This document shows, piece after piece, positions 15,781 to 23,887 of a stretch of 58,641 nucleotides of DNA. The notes below the pieces were generated by a model that searched no databases, had not been told where the DNA came from, and saw only the letters and a list, made by a program, of their open reading frames with translations. Source of the stretch: a virus. The stretch spans positions 1 to 58,641 of IMG/VR virus record IMGVR_UViG_3300036401_000325. The stretch is one strand, 5' to 3'. The translations under genes and the position numbers were made by a program. Each line of letters begins with the position of its first letter. The stretch's first letter is position 1.

Positions 15781-17477
15781 GTTGCTTTCTCCAGCTCGTC
15801 GCCCGCGTACCACTTGTGTGTTTTCTTGGTTCCGTCGAAGAGGACTCCGTACGCGCCGTCCTTGATGATCTTCACGGTGCCGGGGACTCCCTCGTGTTCC
15901 GGCATGTGTTCTTTGCCGGAGATCACTTGCACGCGGTCAGCAAGCGCAAACGTGGCGGTGTTCCCCTTCGCGCTTCGCATCGTTTCGGGCGCGGGCTCGT
16001 CGTCTGCCGCCGCGTCGTCGGTGGCGCTGTCCTTCTCGGCAGCATCCGCGGTGCCCGTTGCGCCGGCTTCCTTCGCTTCGACTTGCAGCGGCGCGACGTC
16101 CTCGAGATCACCCGCCGAGAGATTCAGCCCGAGCGATCGAGCGAGCGCCTCGACGTCCGTCACCTTCTTGCCCGCCTGGCGCAGCGTGTAGAGCACCGTC
16201 GCGAGCACCTTGAGCGCTTCGGCGCGCTGCACGCGGTCCTCGATCGGGTCGATGTCCCACGTCATGCGCGGCGCGATCTCGGCGCGCCCGTAGTTGATGG
16301 CGGCGAACGGTCGCGCCATCTGCGTGTAGATCGTCCGGCAGAACCCGCGCGACTTCGAGCCGAGCAACGTCTGCTTGACGTCGCCGTGTTCACGCGCTGC
16401 CGCGAGAGAGCCTTCCTTGACCTCGCTCGTCAGGTTTTGTGCCTGAAGGGCGAGCGTGATCTCCATGTTGCACTGCTCGATCAGCTTGAAGAACACTTCC
16501 CAGGATTGGTCCTTCGGCTCGAGGTACTCGATGTCGTAGAGCCCGACGGTCGGGTCCGAGCTCCGTGGCAGCTGCGCGATCGACTCCTGCCCGAGGCGCG
16601 AGAGCGTGGCGCGGAAGTCGGCAATCGCTTTCGGGTCCGCACCGAACGGCGTCCACGCCTTCGTGACCGGAAAGCCGTGCTTTTCGCTGTAGCGGCTCGC
16701 GTCTCGAAGCGCGTAGTTGCGCGAGAGCCACCACGGCGCGACGCCGCGGACTGCACCGCGGATCCATCCTCGGTACTCGCCGTGCGGCGCGTGGAGCACC
16801 CAGTGGCCGTCACCACCGTTGATGACCGCCTGCCCATCCATCGTGACGGCGATGAACTTGCGGAGCGGCCAGTTGTAGTACGTAAAGCGCGGGTGCCACG
16901 GAACTAGGTGCGGTTTCCACACGTCAGGGTCGCTCGTGTCCCAGAGCAGCTGCGCCGTCCAGAATCCGATCATCGAATCCCACAGCATCGCGTCCGAGAG
17001 CGCGGCCTCCGTGCCGATGTTCGGCCACGCCTCTTGCCACTGGTCGAGACATTCCTTCGCCTCGTCATCGTTCTCAAACGCGGGCGGGATCGACCACCGG
17101 ATCGGGCGCGAGAAGAGCCCGCCGTTGAGCGAAGCGAGCGATGCCTGGATCCGTGAGTCGCCGACCATGCTGTCGATCAGCTGCGCGGGCGTGTCGAAGA
17201 TCCCAGCCATCAGGGACTGGAGCGCCGTCCGCGTCTGCGCGATCGACCACCCCGTCTGGACGTTGATGTTCGGGATCTCGCGATTGATGACCGACGCGCG
17301 ATCCTTCAGCGCCCCCGGGTTTGCCGTCGGATCCTGCACGGGCTGCCACGCGGGATCGTCCGTCGGTGGCACCGGTTCATCGAAGCCGTAGGCCCCGCCG
17401 GAATTACCAGCGGGGACCCTCGTCACGCCGTCGCCGCTCAACGGGTGTCCCGCGAAGGGGCTCGGGTCGTCGGCCAT
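15777..17477 (-). CDS. Portal protein (Mu gp29-like, DUF935 type)
   Basis: 566 aa. The dodecameric portal is the DNA gate of the head. The order WSIAQTRTALQSLMAGIFD, RPIRWSIPPAFENDDE, MLWDSMIGFWTAQLLWD, GVAPWWLSRNYALRDASRY and GHWVLHAP is typical of the Mu gp29 group. The last 50 residues (ADRVQVISGKEHMPEHEGVP to YGVLFDG and HKWY) form an SH3/KOW-like tail domain after a Ala/Asp/Glu linker, an addition to the plain portal. It lies between terminase-side genes and the protease gene. Confidence 0.88.
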   Translation of the reverse strand: MADDPSPFAGHPLSGDGVTRVPAGNSGGAYGFDEPVPPTDDPAWQPVQDPTANPGALKDRASVINREIPNINVQTGWSIAQTRTALQSLMAGIFDTPAQLIDSMVGDSRIQASLASLNGGLFSRPIRWSIPPAFENDDEAKECLDQWQEAWPNIGTEAALSDAMLWDSMIGFWTAQLLWDTSDPDVWKPHLVPWHPRFTYYNWPLRKFIAVTMDGQAVINGGDGHWVLHAPHGEYRGWIRGAVRGVAPWWLSRNYALRDASRYSEKHGFPVTKAWTPFGADPKAIADFRATLSRLGQESIAQLPRSSDPTVGLYDIEYLEPKDQSWEVFFKLIEQCNMEITLALQAQNLTSEVKEGSLAAAREHGDVKQTLLGSKSRGFCRTIYTQMARPFAAINYGRAEIAPRMTWDIDPIEDRVQRAEALKVLATVLYTLRQAGKKVTDVEALARSLGLNLSAGDLEDVAPLQVEAKEAGATGTADAAEKDSATDDAAADDEPAPETMRSAKGNTATFALADRVQVISGKEHMPEHEGVPGTVKIIKDGAYGVLFDGTKKTHKWYAGDELEKAT

Positions 17478-17485
17478 CGTTCAGC

Positions 17486-18115
17486 TCACACGGCGGGAGG
17501 CGTGTCGCTCAGGAGCCCGATGATGTTGTCGATCGCGGTCTTCTTCTTCTTTTCGGTCTCGTCGATCATCCCGCGGATCGTTTCCGCGCGCTTCCGCTCC
17601 GCCATGATTTTCTCGACGTCGTCGAGCTTGGCGATCCCCTCGATGCAGCTGCGGTGCGCCTTCTCGAGCGCCTTCAGCTCGTTCGTCAGTGCCTCGATGT
17701 TCTCTTTGCCCTTCGCGTCCACGTTGTCGTCGCTCCAGAACGCCCACGTGTGCGACTCCTGCGCCTCTTTCATGGCGAGCGAGTCCGTGTGGCCCTCGTC
17801 CTTCGAGAGCTCGTCGAAGTTCGCGTAAGTGCGTCGGCACTCGAAGCAGACGCACGACATTGTGAGCGTGCGCCCATCGCGTTCAGCGCGTGCTACCTCG
17901 TGGATCCTTTCCTTCGCCTGAAACTGCCGCTTCTGTCCGTCCTTCGCGCGCACGATGCGAGACGCGCCGATCGCGAGCGGGACGAGCCCGGTTCGCTTCT
18001 GGTGCTGCGTGTCGTTCTGCCTCGTGAGCTGGGGCGCTCTCGGCGGCGGGTCGTGAGAGAACGGGTTCGGGATCCTCGGGGCCTGTGCCTTTTGCGGCTG
18101 CGCTACTTCGCTCAT
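17486..18115 (-). CDS. Hypothetical protein with Cys cluster and coiled coil
   Basis: 209 aa. An N-terminal Pro/Gln-rich disordered region is followed by CVCFECRRTYANF, a possible zinc knuckle, and a long charged helix from about residue 130 (ALTNELKALEKAHRSCIEGI; VEKIMAERKRAETIRGMID). It lies immediately upstream of the portal (8 nt), so a head-assembly or packaging accessory role is possible. No family is recognised. ATG 18115 is coupled (ATGA). Confidence 0.6.
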   Translation of the reverse strand: MSEVAQPQKAQAPRIPNPFSHDPPPRAPQLTRQNDTQHQKRTGLVPLAIGASRIVRAKDGQKRQFQAKERIHEVARAERDGRTLTMSCVCFECRRTYANFDELSKDEGHTDSLAMKEAQESHTWAFWSDDNVDAKGKENIEALTNELKALEKAHRSCIEGIAKLDDVEKIMAERKRAETIRGMIDETEKKKKTAIDNIIGLLSDTPPAV

Positions 18116-18300
18116 GTTTTGGGTTCACTCCGTGGGTTCGTACGTTTCGACGCCGGGCCTTCCGGCTCGGGTCGTGCTCCTTCGCGTGGCTCTGCACGCG
18201 GCTCCGGATTCGCGTCGATACGCGGGCGCTCGCGATCGCCGACACGGATCCCGGAGTCCACGCGGCGCGGATGCTCGGGCTTGTCGCCGACGCGAATCAC
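18112..18300 (-). CDS. Small charged hypothetical protein
   Basis: 62 aa, rich in Arg, Pro, Glu and Asp, probably disordered. It contains a degenerate internal repeat (IRVGDKPEHPRRVDSG then IRVGDRERPRID). Support comes from coupling: the GTG start at 18300 overlaps the upstream TGA, and its stop overlaps ATG 18115. The function is unknown. Confidence 0.45.
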   Translation of the reverse strand: MIRVGDKPEHPRRVDSGIRVGDRERPRIDANPEPRAEPREGARPEPEGPASKRTNPRSEPKT

Positions 18301-18689
18301 AGCGTGTCCCCGAGGCGTTCGAAGTCCGAGCGGCTCATCGGGTCACGATCGCGGAAGCGCTCCGAGTCGAAGCACACGATCAGCTTGCCGACCGGTTCGC
18401 TTCCCTTCGGACCGGCGAACACGAAGCCGTCGACCGTGCGGCGCTTACCGTCACTGCCTCCGTAGCCGGCACGGTTCGAGCCCATGCCGAGGGCGGAGCG
18501 CGGGAGCTCGAACCAGAACGTCGCGGGGTCGAGACCGAACGCGCGACAGAGCGTCGAGTGTTCGAAGTCCGGCACCGCTCGCCACTTCGTCTCCGTCGGG
18601 AAGAGCTCGAGACGGATCGGGATGAGCCGCGGGTCGCGTCGTGACCGTTCGCGGATCGCCTGGGGGACTTCCGTGAATTGGGGGTTCAC
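18297..18689 (-). CDS. Hypothetical protein, head region
   Basis: 130 aa with an ordered composition: RLELFPTETKWRAVPDFEHS, FGLDPATFWFELPRSALG, VGKLIVCFDSERFRDRD. The start is GTG 18689, which sits inside a G5/C5 hairpin (see the element at 18684-18735). It stops in a GTGA overlap with the next small gene. Neither family nor role is known; the place between terminase and portal suggests a packaging or head accessory. Confidence 0.55.
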   Translation of the reverse strand: MNPQFTEVPQAIRERSRRDPRLIPIRLELFPTETKWRAVPDFEHSTLCRAFGLDPATFWFELPRSALGMGSNRAGYGGSDGKRRTVDGFVFAGPKGSEPVGKLIVCFDSERFRDRDPMSRSDFERLGDTL

Positions 18690-18735
18690 GCCCCCGAACC
18701 TACCAGCCGACGGGCGGGGGCGCTACCCCCCGGAT
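18684..18735. repeat. G5/C5 hairpins upstream of the 18689 gene
   Basis: Two stem-loops: GGGGGTTCACGCCCCC at 18684-18699, which includes the start codon of the 18297-18689 gene, and GGGGGCGCTACCCCCC at about 18716-18731. The first is nearly the same as a hairpin at about 14955 (loop CGTCAA) and resembles one just upstream of the 54794 gene. They may be translational or transcriptional control structures. Confidence 0.4.
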
Positions 18736-18756
18736 CGGGTAGGGCTCCGTAACACG

Positions 18757-18954
18757 TTACGGCTTGGCGAGCGTCACACGTCGCGCCTTGTCGCTTAGGC
18801 GGCGCAAATCAGCGGCATCTGCGGCGCGGCGGTCACTTGGCGCACGGGCGAGGATCGCTGCCTCTGCGGCCACCGTAGCGGCGGCAAAGCAGTCCGGAAG
18901 CTCGAGGCCCCGAAGGCTTCGGCTGGTCTTGCGGCGTGTCGCGGTGAGCGTCAT
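18757..18954 (-). CDS. Small hypothetical protein
   Basis: 65 aa: Thr/Arg-rich N-terminus (MTLTATRRKTSRSLRGLELP) followed by an Ala/Arg-rich helical part ending in LSDKARRVTLAKP. ATG 18954 is the best start. It stands alone between the P-loop gene and the G5/C5 hairpins. The function is unknown. Confidence 0.4.
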   Translation of the reverse strand: MTLTATRRKTSRSLRGLELPDCFAAATVAAEAAILARAPSDRRAADAADLRRLSDKARRVTLAKP

Positions 18955-18980
18955 GCCGAGGGAGATTGCACCCGGCGTGC

Positions 18981-19415
18981 CTACCCGAATCGTACGACGA
19001 CGCCCCGCCGCTCGAGCTCCGGACGGACCTCGTCCCACACGGTTTCGCAGGCTTTGGCCATCGTCGCTTGCCCCGGAGTGAGCGGAACGCGCGGGGTGCC
19101 GAGCCAGCGGATCTCGTCGCAGGGGGTGCCGCTGTGGTGCGTCGCGAGCCACTTCCGGAGACCACGGACCACCGCGACACCCTCGATCGTCCAGGGTCCG
19201 TGCGCGGCTATCTCGTCGAAGATCTCGGCGACCGTCCTGCTCGTGTCGGACCACGTCATGCGACCGATGAACTCGTCCGTGTGCAGCACGCAACCGTGAA
19301 ACATGATCCCGTGCGAGGTCCAGGGCACGGCGTCGACTCGAAGGCGTGACGCTTCGAGGCGGTTCGCGAGCGTCGTCTTGCCCGAGCGTGGGACGCCGGC
19401 GATCAGGAGGCGCAT
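18981..19415 (-). CDS. P-loop NTPase / small-molecule or nucleotide kinase-like
   Basis: 144 aa. It begins MRLLIAGVPRSGKTTLANRL, a clean Walker A loop (GVPRSGKTT, residues 7-15) at the N-terminus as in adenylate/shikimate-kinase-like folds. Later features are LHTDEFIGRMTWSDT (a DxxxxR-like substrate region), GPWTIEGVAVVRGL and an Arg-rich C-terminus. It is likely a small kinase; the substrate is unknown. It is one of several small genes downstream of terminase. Confidence 0.75.
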   Translation of the reverse strand: MRLLIAGVPRSGKTTLANRLEASRLRVDAVPWTSHGIMFHGCVLHTDEFIGRMTWSDTSRTVAEIFDEIAAHGPWTIEGVAVVRGLRKWLATHHSGTPCDEIRWLGTPRVPLTPGQATMAKACETVWDEVRPELERRGVVVRFG

Positions 19416-19477
19416 CCGAGGAGACTCTTGTCTGGACGGGCAGCGGCGCCGTTTTGCCAGAGTTCTTCGTCTGTCAT
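19403..19477 (-). CDS. Possible 24-aa linking ORF
   Basis: ATG 19477 overlaps the stop of the upstream zinc protein (ATGA). The frame (MTDEELWQNGAAARPDKSLL) ends just inside the start of the P-loop gene. It may only relay ribosomes between the two genes. There is no further support. Confidence 0.3.
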   Translation of the reverse strand: MTDEELWQNGAAARPDKSLLGCAS

Positions 19478-19728
19478 GCCACTCTCTCCTGTTCCATCTC
19501 CGCGCCTTCCACCGCCGGCGCCCGCATCGTAATCCGTTTCGCTCCCGGAAAGTCCTGCCCGAACGCCTTCCGGTGCGTCGGGCAGAGCGCCGCGTGCTCA
19601 TACGAGCTCGGCAAGTCCGAAGCCTCCGACGTGCTCGCCGTCACGTGCATCTGCCACCCGGGCTCGTCGAGTTCCACGTGTTCGACGAGCTGCTCCGCCG
19701 TCCACCCGAGCGGCGTGATCCCGTGCAC
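19474..19728 (-). CDS. Small zinc-ribbon candidate, start uncertain
   Basis: 84 aa from GTG 19728. The open frame continues upstream and there encodes VSCATCGRK, a CxxC knuckle that would pair with CPTH later in the protein to give a C2-CH zinc site. The only start codon including that knuckle is a CTG at 19797 (107 aa). Either the gene uses a CTG start or it has lost its proper start. The rest reads HGITPLGWTAEQLVEHVELD. The function is unknown. Confidence 0.5.
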   Translation of the reverse strand: MHGITPLGWTAEQLVEHVELDEPGWQMHVTASTSEASDLPSSYEHAALCPTHRKAFGQDFPGAKRITMRAPAVEGAEMEQERVA

Positions 19729-19813
19729 CTTGCGGCCGCACGTCGCGCACGAGACTCGGATGACGGAGCGTCTGGGACATGCGCTGGCCTCTGACAGATG
19801 ATGTGCACTTCGC

Positions 19814-20026
19814 TCACGAGAACCTTCCTCTCCGTCTCCAGTTCAGCCTCTTCCCGTTCGCGTGCCGCACCGGAACTCCGCTCGCTTCCGCCGCCTTCAT
19901 GATCGACTCGAAGGAAGAGTAGTCCCCGAGGAGGAAGCGGGCACGGTCCGCGCCGGCGAGCGCCTCGAAGATGACGAGCGCGGTCGCCCATGCGGGCTCG
20001 GTTGGGTCGAGTATCAGGTTGGACAT
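19814..20026 (-). CDS. Small hypothetical protein after terminase
   Basis: 70 aa. ATG 20026 overlaps the terminase stop as TGATG. A helical acidic N-terminus (LDPTEPAWATALVIFEALAG) is followed by a basic C-terminus (KRLNWRRRGRFS) that could bind nucleic acid. The function is unknown. Confidence 0.5.
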   Translation of the reverse strand: MSNLILDPTEPAWATALVIFEALAGADRARFLLGDYSSFESIMKAAEASGVPVRHANGKRLNWRRRGRFS

Positions 20027-21561
20027 CAGAACTCCCATCCACCGCGGATCGCCTGCGGCGCTTGCACCGGTGACGCTCCCGCACGGAAGGCACCATGCCT
20101 CCGGTCGTGCCAGAGCGCGTTCAAGAGAGCCGGCACGAGGTCCGCGTGGCCCATGCCCGCGCGTCGCGGCAGCACGAACGTCATCGACCCGCCACGCTGC
20201 GGGACGGCCAGTGCGCTCTTCAGCTGCGAGATCAACATCGGGTTGTTCGGCAGCACGAGCGCACCTTCGCGGAGCAAGTCTCGCGCGTACATGTAAGCGT
20301 CGGTCTTTTGCTGCCGACCGAGCGATGGGTAGCCTTGCAGAACTTGCATCTGAAACGGCGCTGCGGCCTCGCGAAGACTCATGATGTAGTGCTTGTCGGC
20401 CGTGAGCTCCGTGCAGCCACCGTCCCGTGCGTCGTTCACGTACTTCCCGCAAATATCGGACGTATTCAGCGGCTTCCCCGGTTCCGGTGAGTCCAACTCG
20501 ATATGGACGACCACCACCATCCCACCGTGGCGCTCGACGATCACGTGCGCGGACGAATCCGCCTCGAAGGCGAGGTCGACACCGCTCGACGCCATCGTCG
20601 CAAACGCTTGCGTCCCGATCTTCTTCCCGAGCGCTACGGCCGCATCGATGAGCGTGGACGGAAAGAACGCCGAGTCGAGGTCGACGATCAGGCAGTCGTA
20701 CTCTTGGAGACACTTCGACGGGTGCTGCGCGTACGCGACGTCGCGCATCTCAACGAGGCCCGGATCGTTGTCCCGCATGAGCAGCGTCGGCCCCATCGCG
20801 GCGAGCGCCGTCGAGGGCTCTCCGTAGTTGGCGTCGAACAGTTTCGACGTGAGCGACGGGACGGGCCACACCGTAGAGCACAGATTCAGCGCGCCGTCTG
20901 GAATCAGCGCCGGCCGGATCGCGTCCACCACGTCGCTGTCAGTGAGTGCCGCGGTCTCCGCAGATGACCCGATGAACTCGGACTCGTCCACTAGTGCCTC
21001 GATGATGCTCGGCCCGCGAGCGCCGGATCCCTTGGGCTTCGCGACGCTGACCACGATGTCGACGAGCGCACCGTCGGGACGCCGCAACCGCAGAAACTTT
21101 TCCGTCTCCCGCACGATCATGTGTCGGATGAACTCGCACCCGGGAGCGTCACCGGCGATGATGCCCTTGATCTTCTGGAGCACGTCCTTTGCTTCGGCTT
21201 CTCGTTGCGCGATGACGATCGACCGCGGCACGTCCCCGAATCGCGCCATCGAAATATCCGCGACGAGCGCTCGGTGCAGGAGCCTTGCCCCCACTATCGT
21301 CGACTTGCCCGAGCGGCGCCCAAGCCTCGCGATGATCTGCCGCCGCATGCGCCGCGTAATCTTCGGCACCTCTCCCAGTTCGGGGAACCCGAAAATCTTC
21401 CGTTCCAGGGGCGTCTCGGGCTGCCTGCCGTCGTAGGCCACTCGAGCGAATGCGTACTGCCCGCGCAGAAGCGTGAGCCCCACGAAGGCGCAAAACTCCG
21501 TGAACACGACCGGGATCCTCGGCCCCGCGTACCTGGTCAGAATGTCGAACGCAGCCGTCAC
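20026..21561 (-). CDS. terL: Terminase large subunit
   Basis: 511 aa. The ATPase-nuclease motor packages DNA through the portal. Walker A is GRRSGKST at 82-89. Walker B is ALVDESEF with the catalytic Glu194. The C-terminal nuclease part includes SSGVDLAFEADSSAHV, with an Asp in a beta strand as in RNase-H-like terminase nucleases, and ends near a DLVPALLNALWHD helix. GTG 21561 overlaps the preceding stop (GTGA). It is the first structural gene of the leftward head module. Confidence 0.9.
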   Translation of the reverse strand: MTAAFDILTRYAGPRIPVVFTEFCAFVGLTLLRGQYAFARVAYDGRQPETPLERKIFGFPELGEVPKITRRMRRQIIARLGRRSGKSTIVGARLLHRALVADISMARFGDVPRSIVIAQREAEAKDVLQKIKGIIAGDAPGCEFIRHMIVRETEKFLRLRRPDGALVDIVVSVAKPKGSGARGPSIIEALVDESEFIGSSAETAALTDSDVVDAIRPALIPDGALNLCSTVWPVPSLTSKLFDANYGEPSTALAAMGPTLLMRDNDPGLVEMRDVAYAQHPSKCLQEYDCLIVDLDSAFFPSTLIDAAVALGKKIGTQAFATMASSGVDLAFEADSSAHVIVERHGGMVVVVHIELDSPEPGKPLNTSDICGKYVNDARDGGCTELTADKHYIMSLREAAAPFQMQVLQGYPSLGRQQKTDAYMYARDLLREGALVLPNNPMLISQLKSALAVPQRGGSMTFVLPRRAGMGHADLVPALLNALWHDRRHGAFRAGASPVQAPQAIRGGWEF

Positions 21562-21794
21562 TCGCCCATCTCCCGAATCGCCTTCACGACGAGATCCTGA
21601 ATCCACTTCGTCACCGGAGCACCGTCACGAGCGGCGCCGTACGTCGCGCAGAGGTACTCGCCTTCAGTGAGACGTATGGTCACGACGCGATGGCGGGGGA
21701 CGGCCGCTGGGAGCGCGCCGGGCTTGCGGGGTGGCGTGACCCTCTCGCGTGCCTCCTGGTCGAGCTCAGGGTCAGTCGAATCGTCGTCGGTCAC
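21558..21794 (-). CDS. Ribbon-helix-helix-like small protein (terminase-associated)
   Basis: 78 aa. After a disordered acidic start, residues about 35-75 read HRVVTIRLTEGEYLCATYGA then VTKWIQDLVVKAI. A beta strand followed by two helices is the ribbon-helix-helix pattern of small DNA-binding proteins. Directly upstream of terL and coupled to it, the gene could encode a DNA-recognition subunit for packaging (inference). Confidence 0.55.
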   Translation of the reverse strand: MTDDDSTDPELDQEARERVTPPRKPGALPAAVPRHRVVTIRLTEGEYLCATYGAARDGAPVTKWIQDLVVKAIREMGE

Positions 21795-22027
21795 GGCGAT
21801 TCCTTCCGCGACCCTCTGGCGATCACTTTCGCACGCACATCAGCCGTCCGCTCCTCGGCGCGCTTAGCCAGCGTCGCCGCGAACATCCGGAACGCTCCCT
21901 GTACCTCCGGCACCAGTTTCGCCGCATCGGCCCAGTCGTTCGCGAGCCGCGCCGCCTCGGTGAGCCCGAAGCCCTCCCCGATCGTTTTCGAGTCGAGCAG
22001 ACCTTGCCTGAATTCGTCGTCGGTCAT
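21791..22027 (-). CDS. Small helical protein upstream of terminase
   Basis: 78 aa, predicted mostly helical (LTEAARLANDWADAAKLVPE; FRMFAATLAKRAEERTADV), coupled by ATGA at both ends. With its neighbours it may form the small terminase subunit, but no motif proves it. Confidence 0.5.
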   Translation of the reverse strand: MTDDEFRQGLLDSKTIGEGFGLTEAARLANDWADAAKLVPEVQGAFRMFAATLAKRAEERTADVRAKVIARGSRKESP

Positions 22028-22416
22028 GGCGTGGCCTCGTCAACCGGCGGCAGCGTGGCCCCAAGCCGCTCAAGCAGCGCCCGGAACTGCGGGTTACGGA
22101 GTGCCTCGGCCATCGCGGCCGCTTCCTCTTCGGGCGTGAGCTTCGTCGGTGGCGTTACCTCGCCAGGCGGCGGCGGCGGCAGGCGTGACCATACGTACAT
22201 GACGTCGCGAGCGGCGGCGCGGCGAGCGGAGTCCTTCTCGCGCGTGTCCCGCATCACGCCACCGATGAGTTCGAGCGCCTCGAGGGCGAGTTCGTCCGCC
22301 AGCGCTCGGACCTTGCCGCTGTTAGCCCCCGAATCCGCTAAGGAACGCGCGCGCGCACCCGCGAGAGCTTTGGTGTCGGTCACATCAGTGGTCACGTCAA
22401 CTCGCCCCCTCGTCAC
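22024..22416 (-). CDS. Small terminase subunit candidate
   Basis: 130 aa. It is the first gene of the leftward packaging operon after the AT-rich intergenic gap. The helical core (VRALADELALEALELIGGVM; SARRAAARDVMYVWSRLP) and Pro-rich linker followed by LTPEEEAAAMAEALRNPQF resemble small terminase or adaptor organisation. Start GTG/ATG choices near 22416 are uncertain. The role is inferred from place. Confidence 0.5.
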   Translation of the reverse strand: MTRGRVDVTTDVTDTKALAGARARSLADSGANSGKVRALADELALEALELIGGVMRDTREKDSARRAAARDVMYVWSRLPPPPPGEVTPPTKLTPEEEAAAMAEALRNPQFRALLERLGATLPPVDEATP

Positions 22417-22612
22417 GACTCACACAACAGGCCTCAACGGCTGCGCAACCGGGTGGTTGAGGCGTCGAACTGGCATCAACCTGGCTCAATCCGTCACTGT
22501 CACAACCTTCTCTCCCTATATATAGAGAGGTGGGATAAGGGGAGGGGGGGTCCCCGCTGCCGCCCGAGGCGTTGGAGGGTCTTTGTTTCGCGGGACAGGT
22601 TGGTCGTGACAC
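22417..22612. promoter_or_regulatory. AT-rich intergenic control region before the packaging/head operon
   Basis: This 196-nt gap separates the VapE gene (ends 22613) from the packaging genes and is the clearest break in the otherwise coupled leftward run. It holds a perfect CTATATATAG palindrome at 22516-22525 flanked by pyrimidine/purine runs, and a G-tract. No well-spaced -35/-10 pair was found. It may hold the late promoter or a regulator-binding site. Confidence 0.4.
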
Positions 22613-23887
22613 TCATTTCCTCCAGTATCGGCGTACCCTAACGCCGTGTTCTCGTTGCTGTTTCGGGCTCCACCCAATCTGTCTCAACGCTATGCCCACC
22701 CTGGTTTGCGCGTCGCGTTGCCAGTCTTTCTCCGTGACACCTAGCGCACCTTTCAATACCTCCCCCGACGTCAGCCCATCGCGTTGGTCACCAAGTTGAC
22801 CGGCTCCAAATGGTGCTCCGATGACGTTCAGGCCTTCCACCCACTCTGCAATCTTAGCCACCCAGTCGTCTCCCTCATGGCGCTCCTCCTGCTGCTCGGT
22901 GAGCGCCTCAGTGAGCCCGGCATCGCCCACGGACGGCCACCATTCGGCGCCATCGTCGAACGCGATTACGGCCTCAGCGAGCAGCGCATCCCGGTCTCGG
23001 GTGAGCGCGTCCCGGTCAATCGTGCCGGTCGCTACGGGCCAGAAGCGGCGGGCGCCCGTGGCGTCACGGAGGTAGTGGGCATCGTTCGTGGTGCCGACGA
23101 AGACGCATGTACGGCGCTGCTTGACAGGATAGCGCGCATATGGGGGGCGGTAGCGGTCCTCCGATTGCGTGAGAAAGTCCTTGATCTGGGAGCTTGCCGC
23201 GCCGCGAAAAGCATCCATCTCGCCGAGCTCGACCATCCACGCACCCGCGAGCGCGTGCGCGGCCTTGTCATAGTCGCGGAGCGGCGGAAGCTTGCCGAGG
23301 TACCAGGCGCCGCCAAGGATACCGATCGCGGAGCTCTTGCCTGCACCCTGTGGGCCTTCCAGGATCAGAACGTGGTCGGCTTGGCATCCGGGGCGGAAGG
23401 CTCGCGCAATGGCACTGATGAGCCACCAGCGGCCGACGTTCTCCGTGTAGGGGGATTGCGCGGCGCCGAGGTAACGCGCGAGCCAAGTGCCGAGCCTCTG
23501 AACGCCGTCCCATCGGAGTGATCGCAGGTAGTCGCGGAGCGGGTTGTAGCAGCACTGGCGAGCGGCGGCCTCGATGCCGGACGCGCCTAGCTCGGCACCG
23601 ACGCGGATGTCTTGCCGGGTGCTAAGCGCGGCGCGCGTATAGCTGAGCACGTAGTCGTCGATCGGTCCGAGACGCGGCACGAGCAGCCCGGGAACGGCCG
23701 GGGGCTTCTTGCGTAGCTCGGTCTCGCCGCTCAGCTCGTTGCGGGCGAAGCAGCCCTCGTAATCGGCGTCATGACTCAGGATGAGGACGACGTTTTCCAG
23801 GCACGGAACGAGCTTCATCTCCCCGGTGGGTCCGGCGCGTCTCTGGAGCTGCGCCTTCCAGATCGGGATGACGTTTTCGGCCGTCAT
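22613..23887 (-). CDS. VapE-type replication helicase/ATPase
   Basis: 424 aa, virulence-associated-E family, a helicase-like ATPase working with phage primases. Key parts: YNPLRDYLRSLRWDGVQRL, the usual pre-ATPase signature; Walker A in LEGPQGAGKSS; WMVELGEMDAF as Walker B with catalytic Glu; FVGTTNDAHYLRDATGARRF (arginine-finger region). ATG 23887 overlaps the stop of the Cys-rich gene (ATGA). It lies downstream of the primase-polymerase and SF2 helicase genes and ends the replication module. Confidence 0.88.
   Translation of the reverse strand: MTAENVIPIWKAQLQRRAGPTGEMKLVPCLENVVLILSHDADYEGCFARNELSGETELRKKPPAVPGLLVPRLGPIDDYVLSYTRAALSTRQDIRVGAELGASGIEAAARQCCYNPLRDYLRSLRWDGVQRLGTWLARYLGAAQSPYTENVGRWWLISAIARAFRPGCQADHVLILEGPQGAGKSSAIGILGGAWYLGKLPPLRDYDKAAHALAGAWMVELGEMDAFRGAASSQIKDFLTQSEDRYRPPYARYPVKQRRTCVFVGTTNDAHYLRDATGARRFWPVATGTIDRDALTRDRDALLAEAVIAFDDGAEWWPSVGDAGLTEALTEQQEERHEGDDWVAKIAEWVEGLNVIGAPFGAGQLGDQRDGLTSGEVLKGALGVTEKDWQRDAQTRVGIALRQIGWSPKQQREHGVRVRRYWRK

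Noticed and set aside
11818-21606. Mu-like transposable phage
   Set aside because: Head genes are Mu-like, but there is no DDE transposase or MuB-type ATPase, and an integrase with an attP candidate is present.
22397-22612. 71-aa minus-strand ORF in the gap before the packaging genes
   Set aside because: Runs through the AT-rich palindrome and overlaps the next gene; composition is not protein-like.
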